DNA of 64,000 bases. Origin: Nitrospira sp. ND1 (GTDB lineage: Bacteria; Nitrospirota; Nitrospiria; Nitrospirales; Nitrospiraceae). The stretch spans positions 348,668 through 412,667 of the forward strand of contig NZ_FWEX01000006.1 of NCBI RefSeq assembly GCF_900170025.1. Direction: 5' to 3'. The notes beneath the pieces were generated by a model. The model had not been told where the DNA came from. It searched no databases and saw nothing but the letters and a program-made list of their open reading frames with translations. A program made the translations under genes and the position numbers. This document shows, one piece after another, positions 24,966-33,033 of this stretch (position 1 is its first letter; each line of letters opens with the position of its first letter).

Positions 24966-25895
24966 ATGGCACCGCGCATCATCATCGAACGTCTGGAGTG
25001 TTACGGCCGCTGTGGCGTCACGGAAGCGGAACGCGGCACACCGCAGTTGATCGCCATCGATGTGGAGTTGGAAGCGGCGGTCGACGCCGCCGGCCTCTCG
25101 GATCGCCTCGATGAGACGATCGATTATGCCCGGGTCGCGGAACGCCTCGTGGCGCTCAGCGGTTCGTTGACCTGCCGCCTCCTGGAAACCCTCGCGGAAC
25201 AGCTGGTCGGGATGCTCTTCGCAGAATTCCCGGTCGACCGGGTGCAGCTTTGGATCCGAAAACTCCATGCGCCGTTGGCGATGGTCGCCGGCTCAGTCGG
25301 TGTTCGTGTGGACCGGACTCGCACCGCGCAGCAGGCAGGACCGAGCCCCGCGCCGTTTCTGACGCAGCAGCTTGGGCGCCTCCCCAAAGGCCGGGTCCTG
25401 GATGTCGCGGCAGGCCGAGGACGCCATGCCCTGCATCTGCTGTCCCACGGCATGCAAGTCGAAGCCATCGATCGAGACGCTCTCGCACTGACGGCGCTGA
25501 AAGAGGCCGCCGAGGAGCGGCAGCTCTCAGGCCTGACAACGCGGGTGCTGGATTTGGAAGAGAAGCCCGACCATCCCCCCGACCTGGGCCGGGACTGTTA
25601 TGATGCCATCGTCGTCTTTTTTTACCTGCATCGTCCCCTCTTCCCCGTGCTGATGGACGCGCTGAAACCGAACGGCATCTTGATCTACGAAACCTTCAGC
25701 ATCGAGAATTACTTCCGTCACCAACATCCGCGCCGATGGGAATTCTGTCTGGCGCAGAACGAACTACTCCGATTGACCGCCCCGCTTCGCGTGCTCCATT
25801 ACGACGAGGGCGAACATGACGGGGGCCATGGCAGCGGGCCATGCTACACCGCGCGCTTGGTCGCGCAGAAAGCGGGGCCTGAACTACCACGATGA
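24966..25895 (+). CDS. FolB-like dihydroneopterin aldolase fused to an SAM-dependent methyltransferase
   Basis: This encodes 309 residues (ATG at 24966 chosen; an in-frame ATG at 24930 is possible). Residues about 1-118 are FolB: IIIERLECYGRCGVTEAERG with the conserved Glu, LDETIDYARVAERL, and VQLWIRKLHAPL with the catalytic-type Lys. After a short linker (RTRTAQQAGPSPAPF), residues about 135-305 form a class I methyltransferase with SAM motif GRVLDVAAGRGRHALHLLSHGMQVEAIDRD and YDAIVVFFYLHRP, resembling TehB-type enzymes. FolB makes 6-hydroxymethyl-dihydropterin for folate; the methyl acceptor is unknown. The gene overlaps the PHP gene by 4 bp. Confidence 0.85.
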   Translation: MAPRIIIERLECYGRCGVTEAERGTPQLIAIDVELEAAVDAAGLSDRLDETIDYARVAERLVALSGSLTCRLLETLAEQLVGMLFAEFPVDRVQLWIRKLHAPLAMVAGSVGVRVDRTRTAQQAGPSPAPFLTQQLGRLPKGRVLDVAAGRGRHALHLLSHGMQVEAIDRDALALTALKEAAEERQLSGLTTRVLDLEEKPDHPPDLGRDCYDAIVVFFYLHRPLFPVLMDALKPNGILIYETFSIENYFRHQHPRRWEFCLAQNELLRLTAPLRVLHYDEGEHDGGHGSGPCYTARLVAQKAGPELPR

Positions 25896-26740
25896 GTCGC
25901 ATCGACCTTCACCTCCATACCACCCATTCGGACGGCAGCTTTTCCACCCGCGACGTAATGGCCTTTGCCAAGCAGGCCGGCGTAACCGCGCTCGCGATCA
26001 CCGACCACGACATTGTCGAGGGGATTGCGGAAGCCACGGCCATCGGGGCCGAACTCGGCATCGAAGTCGTCCCCGGCGTCGAAATCAGCTCGCGCCTCGG
26101 CGAGAGCGAACTCCATATCCTCGGCTATTTTCTGAACTGGACCGATCCGCTCCTGGCCCAACGTCTCAGCACCTTGCGGGACAGCCGCCACACACGCAAT
26201 CCGAAGATCGTCCAACGCCTCAACGAGCTGGGCATCCCGATTACCTATGAAGAAGTGCGGGCCCTGGCCGGTACCGAATCGGTGGGCCGCCCCCACATCG
26301 CCCGGCTGTTGATGGAGAAGAAATTCGTCACATCGGCCAAGGAAGCCTTCGACCGCTATCTGGCCAACGGCCGCCCGGCCTTTGTCGATCGTGAGTTGCC
26401 GGAACCGGCCGAGGCGGTGCGATGGATTCGTGAGGCCGGCGGCGTACCGGTGCTGGCGCATCCGACCTGGGTGAGAACATCCGCAGACGGCTTGCGCACC
26501 CTGGTCCGCGACCTGAAAGCCGCCGGACTGGGAGGCATCGAAGTGCACTACAGCACTCACACACCCAGCCAGACCACCGAATACCTTGAGCTGGCCAAGC
26601 AGTGCGACCTCCTCGTCACCGGAGGAAGCGATTTCCACGGTGTCACCAAGCCGGATATCGAGGTCGGCATCGGCCGGGGTCAGTTGAAGGTGTCCGAGAA
26701 ACTGCTCGATCCGCTCAGAAAAGCCGCAACCTCGAACTGA
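25892..26740 (+). CDS. PHP-domain phosphoesterase (TrpH/YciV-like)
   Basis: This encodes 282 residues. Metal-binding PHP motifs are intact: DLHLHTTHSDGS at the N-terminus, ITDHDIVEG, PGVEISS, GRPHIARLL, VPVLAHPTW and GGSDFHG. Relatives hydrolyse 3',5'-nucleoside bisphosphates or trim RNA 5' ends, so a nucleotide-phosphate phosphatase is likely. The start ATG overlaps the previous stop, so it is translated with the FolB-methyltransferase. Confidence 0.92.
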   Translation: MSRIDLHLHTTHSDGSFSTRDVMAFAKQAGVTALAITDHDIVEGIAEATAIGAELGIEVVPGVEISSRLGESELHILGYFLNWTDPLLAQRLSTLRDSRHTRNPKIVQRLNELGIPITYEEVRALAGTESVGRPHIARLLMEKKFVTSAKEAFDRYLANGRPAFVDRELPEPAEAVRWIREAGGVPVLAHPTWVRTSADGLRTLVRDLKAAGLGGIEVHYSTHTPSQTTEYLELAKQCDLLVTGGSDFHGVTKPDIEVGIGRGQLKVSEKLLDPLRKAATSN

Positions 26741-26804
26741 TCTTCAGGCAAGTAGCCCGACGATCACCGCATCGCCCTCTCCGGGACCAATCCCTCCCCT
26801 GTCT

Positions 26805-26985
26805 CTAGCCCGGACTATTCATGAACACCCGCTCCGTCGTCCGATCCTCTCGCCCGGCGGGGCTGTTCTCGCTCGGCCTCCTCGACGGACTGCAAGTACG
26901 CCTGCGTCGGCCTTACGTGCGAGAAGCCCCGGCGGGCTTCGGTCTCAAACGCCTCGCGACGGCATTCATGAATAATCCGGGCTAG
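26805..26985. repeat. CTAG-bounded repeat (family 1, short type), complete
   Basis: This 181-bp element is bounded by CTAG on both sides. Its inverted ends are CTAGCCCGGACTATTCATGA at the left and the complement of CTAGCCCGGATTATTCATGA at the right. Inside are GC-rich stretches able to fold on themselves (CTCGCCCGGCGGGG; GAAGCCCCGGCGGGCTTC). No coding capacity. It is the reference copy for the half elements at 1148 and 24785. Confidence 0.88.
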
Positions 26986-27007
26986 GGTGCACTATTCCCT
27001 CGTTTCG

Positions 27008-27035
27008 TTGACACTCCAAGACCTTCAGTTACACT
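27008..27035 (+). promoter_or_regulatory. Sigma70-type promoter of the kinase-phosphatase-FHA operon
   Basis: TTGACA (27008-27013) and TACACT (27030-27035) are separated by 16 bp, 29 bp upstream of the kinase ATG. Confidence 0.6.
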
Positions 27036-27063
27036 GAGGGATAACTACGCACGACTCCAACAC

Positions 27064-28473
27064 ATGACCACATCCTGGGGCTGGATCGGCCCGTATTTGA
27101 TCGTCATTATCCTTGCGATTATGGTCGGGCCGTTACTGGCCACCCTTCCGCTGTTCACACACACGTTCCTCCAACCGTTACGCATGAACGCCGCGCAGGC
27201 CGTGCGATTGATCGCCGACGGGATCTGCCTGTTGATGATCTGGCTCACCGCGGCCAGGGCCAGGCAGGACCTGCACGACAACGGCAAGGGCCAAACCTTT
27301 TTCCGTGCGATTCTGTTTCCCTCCGCGCTCCTCCTGATCGTCCTCGTGGCCACTCGCGCGTATGAGGCGCATGGCGTTCCGGTGCTCGGGACTCCCAAGC
27401 AACCGCTCTATAACTGGCTGATCACCGGCGGCCTGATCGGCGCGGCCATCTGGCTGACGTTCGCCTGGGTTCGTCATGCCGACGCGCTGACCCAGGCCTT
27501 CGCCGGTCGTCCACGCCGTCGTCCGGTTGAGGAGGAAGACGAACCGGCAGACACGGCCGGCGAGGCCCGCGCGACCGCCGACACGATCACTCCCAACCCA
27601 ACCCGTGCAGGCGGCACCGTGATCGTCCGCAATGGGACCGCCGTTCCGGACACGCTGGGCCGCTATCAGGTCGTCAGGGAACTCGGTCGTGGCGCCATGG
27701 GCGTCGTCTACCTGGGCAAAGACCCGACGATCCAACGCCACGTCGCCATCAAAACCATGCGGCTCGACGACATCGATAACGAAGACGAGCTCAAAGCATT
27801 CCGGGACCGCTTCTTTCGCGAAGCCGAATCGACCGGACGCCTCTCACACCCCAATATCGTCACGGTCTATGACGCCGGCGAGCAGGAGGGTCTCGCCTAT
27901 ATCGCGATGGAGTACCTCGAGGGCACCTTGCTCAGCTGCTATTGCCAGAAATCCACCCTCCTTCCGGCCAAGCAGGCCTTGCAGATCGTGGCAACGGTCG
28001 CCGATGCCCTGGACTATGCACACAGCCAGGGCGTGATCCATCGCGACGTGAAACCCCCGAACATCATGATTCTGAAACAACGCCTCGTGAAGGTAATGGA
28101 TTTCGGCATCGCCAAGATGGCCAGCGGCTCGAAAACCCAGACCAGCATGATTCTGGGCACGCCGCGGTACATGTCGCCGGAGCAGGCGACGGGAAAAGAT
28201 GTGGACGGCCGGTCCGATGTATTTTCCCTGGGCATCGTGCTCTTCGAGCTGTTGACCGGCGAACGTCCGTTCGACGCGGAAAACATGCCGGCGCTCGTCA
28301 CGCGCATCGCCAAAGCTCCGCATGCCCCGCTGCTCAAATACCGCCGCGATCTTCCCACACGGGTCCAGGCCATCCTCGATCGCGCACTCCAGAAAGAAAT
28401 CCCGAACCGATACCGACACGCCAGCGATATGGCGCAGGACCTCCGTGACGTCTTCCAAGTGATGCCGAGATAG
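27064..28473 (+). CDS. Membrane Ser/Thr protein kinase (Hanks type)
   Basis: This encodes 469 residues. Four hydrophobic helices fill residues about 8-150, unlike the usual single C-terminal helix of PknB kinases. An acidic linker follows, then the kinase domain from about 195: GRYQVVRELGRGAMGVVYLG, the VAIK lysine, HRDVKPPNIMIL near 326, DFGIAKM, and GTPRYMSPEQ, ending at the C-terminus with no PASTA domain. The helices may sense membrane or transported signals. Stop and next start are 8 bp apart. It works with the phosphatase and FHA protein that follow. Confidence 0.93.
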   Translation: MTTSWGWIGPYLIVIILAIMVGPLLATLPLFTHTFLQPLRMNAAQAVRLIADGICLLMIWLTAARARQDLHDNGKGQTFFRAILFPSALLLIVLVATRAYEAHGVPVLGTPKQPLYNWLITGGLIGAAIWLTFAWVRHADALTQAFAGRPRRRPVEEEDEPADTAGEARATADTITPNPTRAGGTVIVRNGTAVPDTLGRYQVVRELGRGAMGVVYLGKDPTIQRHVAIKTMRLDDIDNEDELKAFRDRFFREAESTGRLSHPNIVTVYDAGEQEGLAYIAMEYLEGTLLSCYCQKSTLLPAKQALQIVATVADALDYAHSQGVIHRDVKPPNIMILKQRLVKVMDFGIAKMASGSKTQTSMILGTPRYMSPEQATGKDVDGRSDVFSLGIVLFELLTGERPFDAENMPALVTRIAKAPHAPLLKYRRDLPTRVQAILDRALQKEIPNRYRHASDMAQDLRDVFQVMPR

Positions 28474-28481
28474 GCCCGACC

Positions 28482-29318
28482 ATGCACTCCTTGCACATCA
28501 CACATGGAGCGACCTCGGACGTCGGTTTGACCCGCGCGCACAACGAAGACCGCTTTCATGCCGATCCCTCCGCCGGTCTGTTCGTGGTCTGTGACGGAAT
28601 GGGCGGCCACCGCGCAGGAGAAGTCGCCAGCAGCCGCGTCATCGACATCATTCCCCGCCACCTGGCGGAGGCCGAGGCCGACCCGTCTCTCCCCCTGATC
28701 GGCGCGGTACGACCGGAGTTCTCCTCAGCCACCAACCGGTTGGCGAGCGCCGTCCGGTTGGCCAATCACAAGGTGCATCAGGAGGCGGCGCGTCATGTCG
28801 AATACGCCGGCATGGGCACTACGGTCGTGGCGGCCTGGCTGGTCGGGCCGATCCTCTCGATCGCCCACGTGGGCGACAGTCGGCTCTATTTGATCCGCGG
28901 CAATGCGCTGCAACTCCTGACGACAGACCATTCTCTGGTGCAGGAGCAGGTGCAGTCCGGACTACTGACCGCCCATGACGCGACGCGCGCGTCGTACAAG
29001 CATGTGTTGACCCGCGCCGTCGGCGTACATCCTCTGGTGGAGGTCGAGCTGGGAGAACTCCCCGTGTTGAACGGCGATATGTTCCTCCTGTGCTCCGACG
29101 GCCTGACCGCCGGCGTGTCGGCCGACACGATCCTCCGCGTCGTGCAGGAATCTTCCGATCCGCAGACCGTCTCAGACCGTCTCATCGCCCTGTCGAATGC
29201 CGCCGGGGGGACCGACAATACGACCGTCATCGTGGCGATGCTCAGGCACCGCAAGCCGGGCATGTGGCATCGCATGTGCTCACAGTTGTTCGCCGCACCG
29301 ACCACCGAACCATCCTAA
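28482..29318 (+). CDS. PP2C-family protein phosphatase
   Basis: This encodes 278 residues. PPM/PP2C metal motifs are present: SDVGLTRAHNEDRFH, VVCDGMGGHRAGEVAS, GMGTTVVAAW, IAHVGDSRLYLI, DHSLVQEQV, FLLCSDGLTAGV and GGTDNTTVIVAML. It should dephosphorylate the kinase at 27064 and its substrates. It is soluble, with no helix. There is no ribosome site before the ATG; coupling to the kinase gene 8 bp upstream is likely. Confidence 0.95.
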   Translation: MHSLHITHGATSDVGLTRAHNEDRFHADPSAGLFVVCDGMGGHRAGEVASSRVIDIIPRHLAEAEADPSLPLIGAVRPEFSSATNRLASAVRLANHKVHQEAARHVEYAGMGTTVVAAWLVGPILSIAHVGDSRLYLIRGNALQLLTTDHSLVQEQVQSGLLTAHDATRASYKHVLTRAVGVHPLVEVELGELPVLNGDMFLLCSDGLTAGVSADTILRVVQESSDPQTVSDRLIALSNAAGGTDNTTVIVAMLRHRKPGMWHRMCSQLFAAPTTEPS

Positions 29319-29327
29319 GGAGCGACC

Positions 29328-30059
29328 ATGTCCCAGCACCACCCAGCATCACCTACGCTCCTCGTGAAGGCGCCGCAGGGCGGCACACGAGAACTCGAGG
29401 TCTCGCGCACGCCCTTCACGATCGGACGGAAGCACGACAACGATCTCTGCCTGGAAGACCTCGCCGTCTCCGCCCACCATGCGCGGATCGTCCAGGTGCA
29501 GCAAGTCCTGTTTCTCGAAGATCTGACCAGCACCAACGGCACTTTCGTGAACGAGCAGAAAATCGACCGGCGACAACTGCGCGACGCAGACAGCATTCGT
29601 CTCGGCACGCACCGGTTGATTTTTCGGGAAGCACACCCGATCGCAGCGGAAACGGCCGGCACCGGCGAGGTCCTGATTACCGACGACACGATGGTGGTGT
29701 CGCGTCCGATGGGCGGCGAGCGCCCGCCGGCGGAGCAGAACATCGGCGTGGTGGAAATTCTCTCGGGAAAGAGCGGGCAATCACAGTATCACCTGACGAA
29801 ACACGTGTCGCTGATCGGCGCACAGGACGACGCCGTCATCACATTGACCGGGTGGTTTGCGCCGAAAACGGCCGCGGTGATCAGTCGGCGCGGCGAGGGA
29901 TACGTGGTGAGCCAGACCGAGAGCGGGAAACGTATCCTCGTGAACGGCCGTCACATTCAGGGGGAACACGTGCTTCGCAACGGAGATGTGGTGGAAGTGG
30001 CCGGTCTCACCATGCGATTTTTGCTGCGCGACCCGAAGGGGAGTCTCGTCGCGCGCTAG
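29328..30059 (+). CDS. FHA-domain phosphothreonine-binding protein
   Basis: This encodes 243 residues from an ATG after AAGGAGCGACC. A first FHA domain (about 20-105) has FTIGRKHDNDLCLEDLAVSAHHARI and LEDLTSTNGTFVNEQKI, with the conserved Gly-Arg, Ser-x-x-His and Thr-Asn-Gly. The second half (about 140-240) resembles a weaker FHA-like sandwich (HVSLIGAQDDAVITLTGWFAPKTAAVISRRGEGYVVSQ ... ILVNGRHIQGEHVLRNGDVVEVAG) lacking the Arg/His signature. It is probably a substrate or scaffold of the neighbouring kinase. The TAG stop is part of the CTAG end of the next repeat. Confidence 0.9.
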   Translation: MSQHHPASPTLLVKAPQGGTRELEVSRTPFTIGRKHDNDLCLEDLAVSAHHARIVQVQQVLFLEDLTSTNGTFVNEQKIDRRQLRDADSIRLGTHRLIFREAHPIAAETAGTGEVLITDDTMVVSRPMGGERPPAEQNIGVVEILSGKSGQSQYHLTKHVSLIGAQDDAVITLTGWFAPKTAAVISRRGEGYVVSQTESGKRILVNGRHIQGEHVLRNGDVVEVAGLTMRFLLRDPKGSLVAR

Positions 30060-30271
30060 CCCGCATTAGTCACGAGAGTCCGTCACGAAACCACGGAGAC
30101 GCCTTGCGAGACGGGCGCGTGGAGCCTCTCGGGCCGAGGCATACTTGAACCAGTATGGTGAGGCCACGAGGGGCGAGCCCGCCTGCTTGGGTGCGAGCAT
30201 CTCGCACCCAAGCTTGTCACAGCGGCGTGTCGGTGGTTGCAGTAGGAGTCATCGTGAATACTGCGGGCTAG
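30056..30271. repeat. CTAG-bounded repeat (family 1, long type), complete
   Basis: This 216-bp element has CTAG at both ends, CTAGCCCGCATTAGTCACGA at the left, and the complement of CTAGCCCGCAGTATTCACGA at the right. Internal blocks match the copies at 2181 and 21617, plus an extra perfect hairpin CTTGGGTGCGAG / CTCGCACCCAAG. Its two CTAGs are the stop codons of the genes on both sides. Confidence 0.88.
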
Positions 30272-30879
30272 TTGAGCAAACGACCCCGTTTCGGCAGGAG
30301 TTGAAAACACTGGTCCGAGACTTCCTGGGCATGAGATTCCAGACACTGCACCAAGGCCCCGCCGCCTAGAGGCACCTCCCGACAGAACTGCCTTCGGTCC
30401 GCCTCACAGGCTGTACGCAGCTGTTGCATCGCCTCTTTCATTCGCACGAGCCGTTCCCGCAGCATCGGCCGGCATGGGGCGGAGAGTTGTGCCGTCTTGC
30501 GTAGCAGACAGGCGCGCCGCTCCCCTTCCTCCTCGGGGCACAGCGCCTCAATTTCCAGATCGCATTTCAGCTCCCTCCCGAACGGCGCACGCACGGGCTC
30601 AACCGGAGGATGCTCCTGGGCTTCGGTTTGTACGACCGGGGCCGGCTCCCGCACCACCACCGGTTGCGAAACCGGCTCCGGGGTCGGCGGGGCGGGAACA
30701 CCGGTGTGTGCCGGAGAAGCAGGTGTCGCAGGTTGTGGCGGGAAGGAAACCGGTGTCGGTTCGGAGGCCAGGTCGTTCTGCGGCAGCGTATAGAGCACGA
30801 GGCTCCAGACCGCGCCCAACACCACACAACTGAGTACTGTCACAATCGCGATGGAACCGAGTCGGGATGGGCCAGCCAA
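30268..30879 (-). CDS. Exported or anchored protein with Cys-rich (GLG1-like) repeats
   Basis: This encodes 203 residues starting from TTG at 30879, with TAGGAG close upstream. Residues about 8-32 are a membrane anchor (IAIVTVLSCVVLGAVWSLVLY). A long Pro/Ala/Thr/Val-rich spacer (about 38-98) follows. The C-terminal part carries Cys pairs in the pattern C-x6-7-C...C-x11-C: KCDLEIEALCPEE, RRACLLRKTAQLSAPC, ACEADRRQFCREV, VQCLESHAQEVSDQC. This is the cysteine-rich repeat of GLG1-type proteins; in bacteria its role is unknown. The protein at 57788 has the same repeat. The stop is formed by the repeat element. Confidence 0.75.
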   Translation of the reverse strand: MAGPSRLGSIAIVTVLSCVVLGAVWSLVLYTLPQNDLASEPTPVSFPPQPATPASPAHTGVPAPPTPEPVSQPVVVREPAPVVQTEAQEHPPVEPVRAPFGRELKCDLEIEALCPEEEGERRACLLRKTAQLSAPCRPMLRERLVRMKEAMQQLRTACEADRRQFCREVPLGGGALVQCLESHAQEVSDQCFQLLPKRGRLLN

Positions 30880-31001
30880 GGAGCTCCTACGGGGTATGAG
30901 ATCGATCCTGCCTGATCAGCAGGATCTGGGAAGAGGCTTCCCCTTACCCGTTCGACGCGGGCGACGATGCGGCACACATGGAATTGTCCGGCAACCGCCG
31001 C

Positions 31002-32015
31002 TCAGTTCTCAGGCGCTTCGACGATGTGGTTCTCGAAACGGGTGCAACCTTCCGCCAGCAATCGATTGGTCAGCATTTCCCCCGGCCATTCGATCGGGAG
31101 GTCGGCCGTGAACACCCATACGTCGGGCGACGTCCACACAGGACCGTGGTCCTCCGGCAACTCCGGATCGAAGAGATCGGTCCAGACCGGCATATACACG
31201 CCGTTGCCACATTGCGTGTGCAGATGGGCGATCGTGCGCGCCCGCACCATGGGATCCAAATCCCGCCAGACTGCGGCGGTTTCGTCGGCCAACCGGTGCA
31301 GTCGCACCGCATTCTGCGCGTCGAACAGCGCATAAGAGGCGTAGACCGGCACCTCCAGGGTGTCCGGGGCCAGCGCCAGCTCGGCGCATTGTGCGACGAG
31401 ACCTTCCAGCAGCGCCCGGCGCTCCGGTTCCTCCAGGGAATCGGGCAAGCCCGGATCGGGCATGCCGATCAATTGAAAGAACAGAAACGCGGTGTTTTCG
31501 ACCGGGGGATAGAGACGCGACGCAATCGCCTGAGTGCGCTGAGAATCCGCGATGCTCACGAGATGTTCGTTCAACGTCTGGAGGGTTAACCCTTCGAGGG
31601 TCGCGTCGGTCAGGAGACGGGGTTCCACCCGCACGACCACGCCGGCCGGAATCTGCAAATGTCGATGCAGCAGATCTGCCGTCGCGACGGGGTCGATCTT
31701 CAATCCGAGCGGCTGCCCCAAGTTGGCTTGGAGCGGCAACTCCAACGCGGCCATCAAGGCATAGGCGCCCTTGTCGTCATCCGGCCCATCCATGATGACG
31801 GCGCACGAGGCCTCCGCCACCAGATCAAACATCCACTCCGCCATCTCCTCATCGAGCGCCGCCAAGACGGTCAGCAGATCCTGCTCACGTCCCTGCTCGA
31901 TAAAGGCTTGCAGGGTATCGATTGCGGCATCCGTGTCCCCATGGTCATGGCGACGGGCGTTGATCAAATGAATCAAATCCCTCGTCAGCGGATCCGGTCG
32001 TGACCAACTCAACAT
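31002..32015 (-). CDS. Hypothetical cytoplasmic protein
   Basis: This encodes 337 residues; the ATG at 32015 follows GGGAGGCCAGCC. No signal peptide, membrane helix or repeated motif is visible. The composition is acidic and Leu/Ala rich, with helical stretches (DAAIDTLQAFIEQGREQDLLTVLAALDEEMAEWMFDLVAEA). A conserved-looking end reads WPGEMLTNRLLAEGCTRFENHIVEAPEN. I do not recognise the family, and neighbours (a Cys-repeat protein and YjbQ) give no functional link. Confidence 0.75.
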   Translation of the reverse strand: MLSWSRPDPLTRDLIHLINARRHDHGDTDAAIDTLQAFIEQGREQDLLTVLAALDEEMAEWMFDLVAEASCAVIMDGPDDDKGAYALMAALELPLQANLGQPLGLKIDPVATADLLHRHLQIPAGVVVRVEPRLLTDATLEGLTLQTLNEHLVSIADSQRTQAIASRLYPPVENTAFLFFQLIGMPDPGLPDSLEEPERRALLEGLVAQCAELALAPDTLEVPVYASYALFDAQNAVRLHRLADETAAVWRDLDPMVRARTIAHLHTQCGNGVYMPVWTDLFDPELPEDHGPVWTSPDVWVFTADLPIEWPGEMLTNRLLAEGCTRFENHIVEAPEN

Positions 32016-32177
32016 GGCTGGCCTCCCATGTCGATACGAAGTCCTGCTGAATGGTATCTGTTCATGCTGTTATCCATGTTGCCAAACTTTCCAGAGCGTG
32101 GCAAGCGCGAATGCGGTTCTTCGTCGACCTCAGCAGCACACCATCCGTGGCAGCCTCGCCACAGAACGTTCGACGCA

Positions 32178-32591
32178 TCATTCTCCGATGACTTTGACCA
32201 GCACACGCTTACGCCGCCGCCCATCGAACTCTCCGTAAAATATTTGTTCCCACGGCCCGAAGTCCAGCTTCCCATCCGTAATGGCGACCACCACCTCCCG
32301 CCCCATGAGCTGCCGCTTGATGTGCGCATCGCCGTTGTCTTCACCGGTGTCGTTGTGGCGGTACGTCGCCTCGTGCGGCGCGAGACGCTCAAGAAAATCG
32401 TCATAGTCGCGCAGCAGCCCTGCCTCGTCATCGTTGATATACACGCTGGCGGTAATGTGCATGGCATTCACCAGCACCATCCCCTCCCGCACCCCGCTTT
32501 TTTGCACCACGGCATCGACCTGCGGCGTGATATTCACATACGCGCGCCTGGTTTTCGTTTCAAACCAGAGTTCTTCTCGATAGGACTTCAT
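32178..32591 (-). CDS. YjbQ/UPF0047 family protein
   Basis: This encodes 137 residues, the full family length. The signature is clear: [52 protein letters not shown] and [38 protein letters not shown]. Members have been linked to a minor thiamine-phosphate synthase activity and form a compact beta-rich trimer; the physiological role is uncertain. It stands alone. Confidence 0.93.
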   Translation of the reverse strand: MKSYREELWFETKTRRAYVNITPQVDAVVQKSGVREGMVLVNAMHITASVYINDDEAGLLRDYDDFLERLAPHEATYRHNDTGEDNGDAHIKRQLMGREVVVAITDGKLDFGPWEQIFYGEFDGRRRKRVLVKVIGE

Positions 32592-33033
32592 CGGTCTTCA
32601 CATTCAGGGTGGTGCGCGATTCTGCAACGAGGATGTTGGAACTTGCAAGCCCTTGCGCATCAAGTCAACCCTTCACGCGCTCCGCCTCCGCGGCCGCAAT
32701 CGGTTCGACATTTCCAACCCAGGAACCTGTCCGACATGGCCTTCGTAGCGGGGCGAAGGAGGCGCGACCAGATGCTAGCCCGAAAAAGCCGGAAGCGTAT
32801 TCGCTGGAATACGTTGAGGACTATTTCGGGCCGAGAACGACGCAGATGATCGTGGATCGTTTGCCGCAGTCGAACGGTCAATGTCGGACAGACTCCCGGC
32901 CGGCCGGGCCTTGTCGCAGAACATGCGTGCCGCCTGTCGCTTTGTCGAACAAAATTGACAGGCTGTGGGGCCGGTGATAAGTACCTACAAATAGACAGAC
33001 CCGCGCCATTGTTTCGAATGAGGAGGTCCTCCG
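32592..33033. other. Intergenic region without a convincing gene
   Basis: 442 bp between divergent genes. A plus-strand frame at 32609-32977 (122 codons) has no ribosome site and low-complexity basic composition. It does contain a protein-like segment, SLEYVEDYFGPRTTQMIVDR, about 32800-32860, which may be the end of a decayed gene. The promoter for the SH3 gene should lie in the last 100 bp, but I see no clear elements. Confidence 0.5.

Noticed and set aside
29090-30148. 352-codon plus-strand frame
   Set aside because: Lies across the PP2C and FHA genes in another phase; Arg-rich shadow composition.
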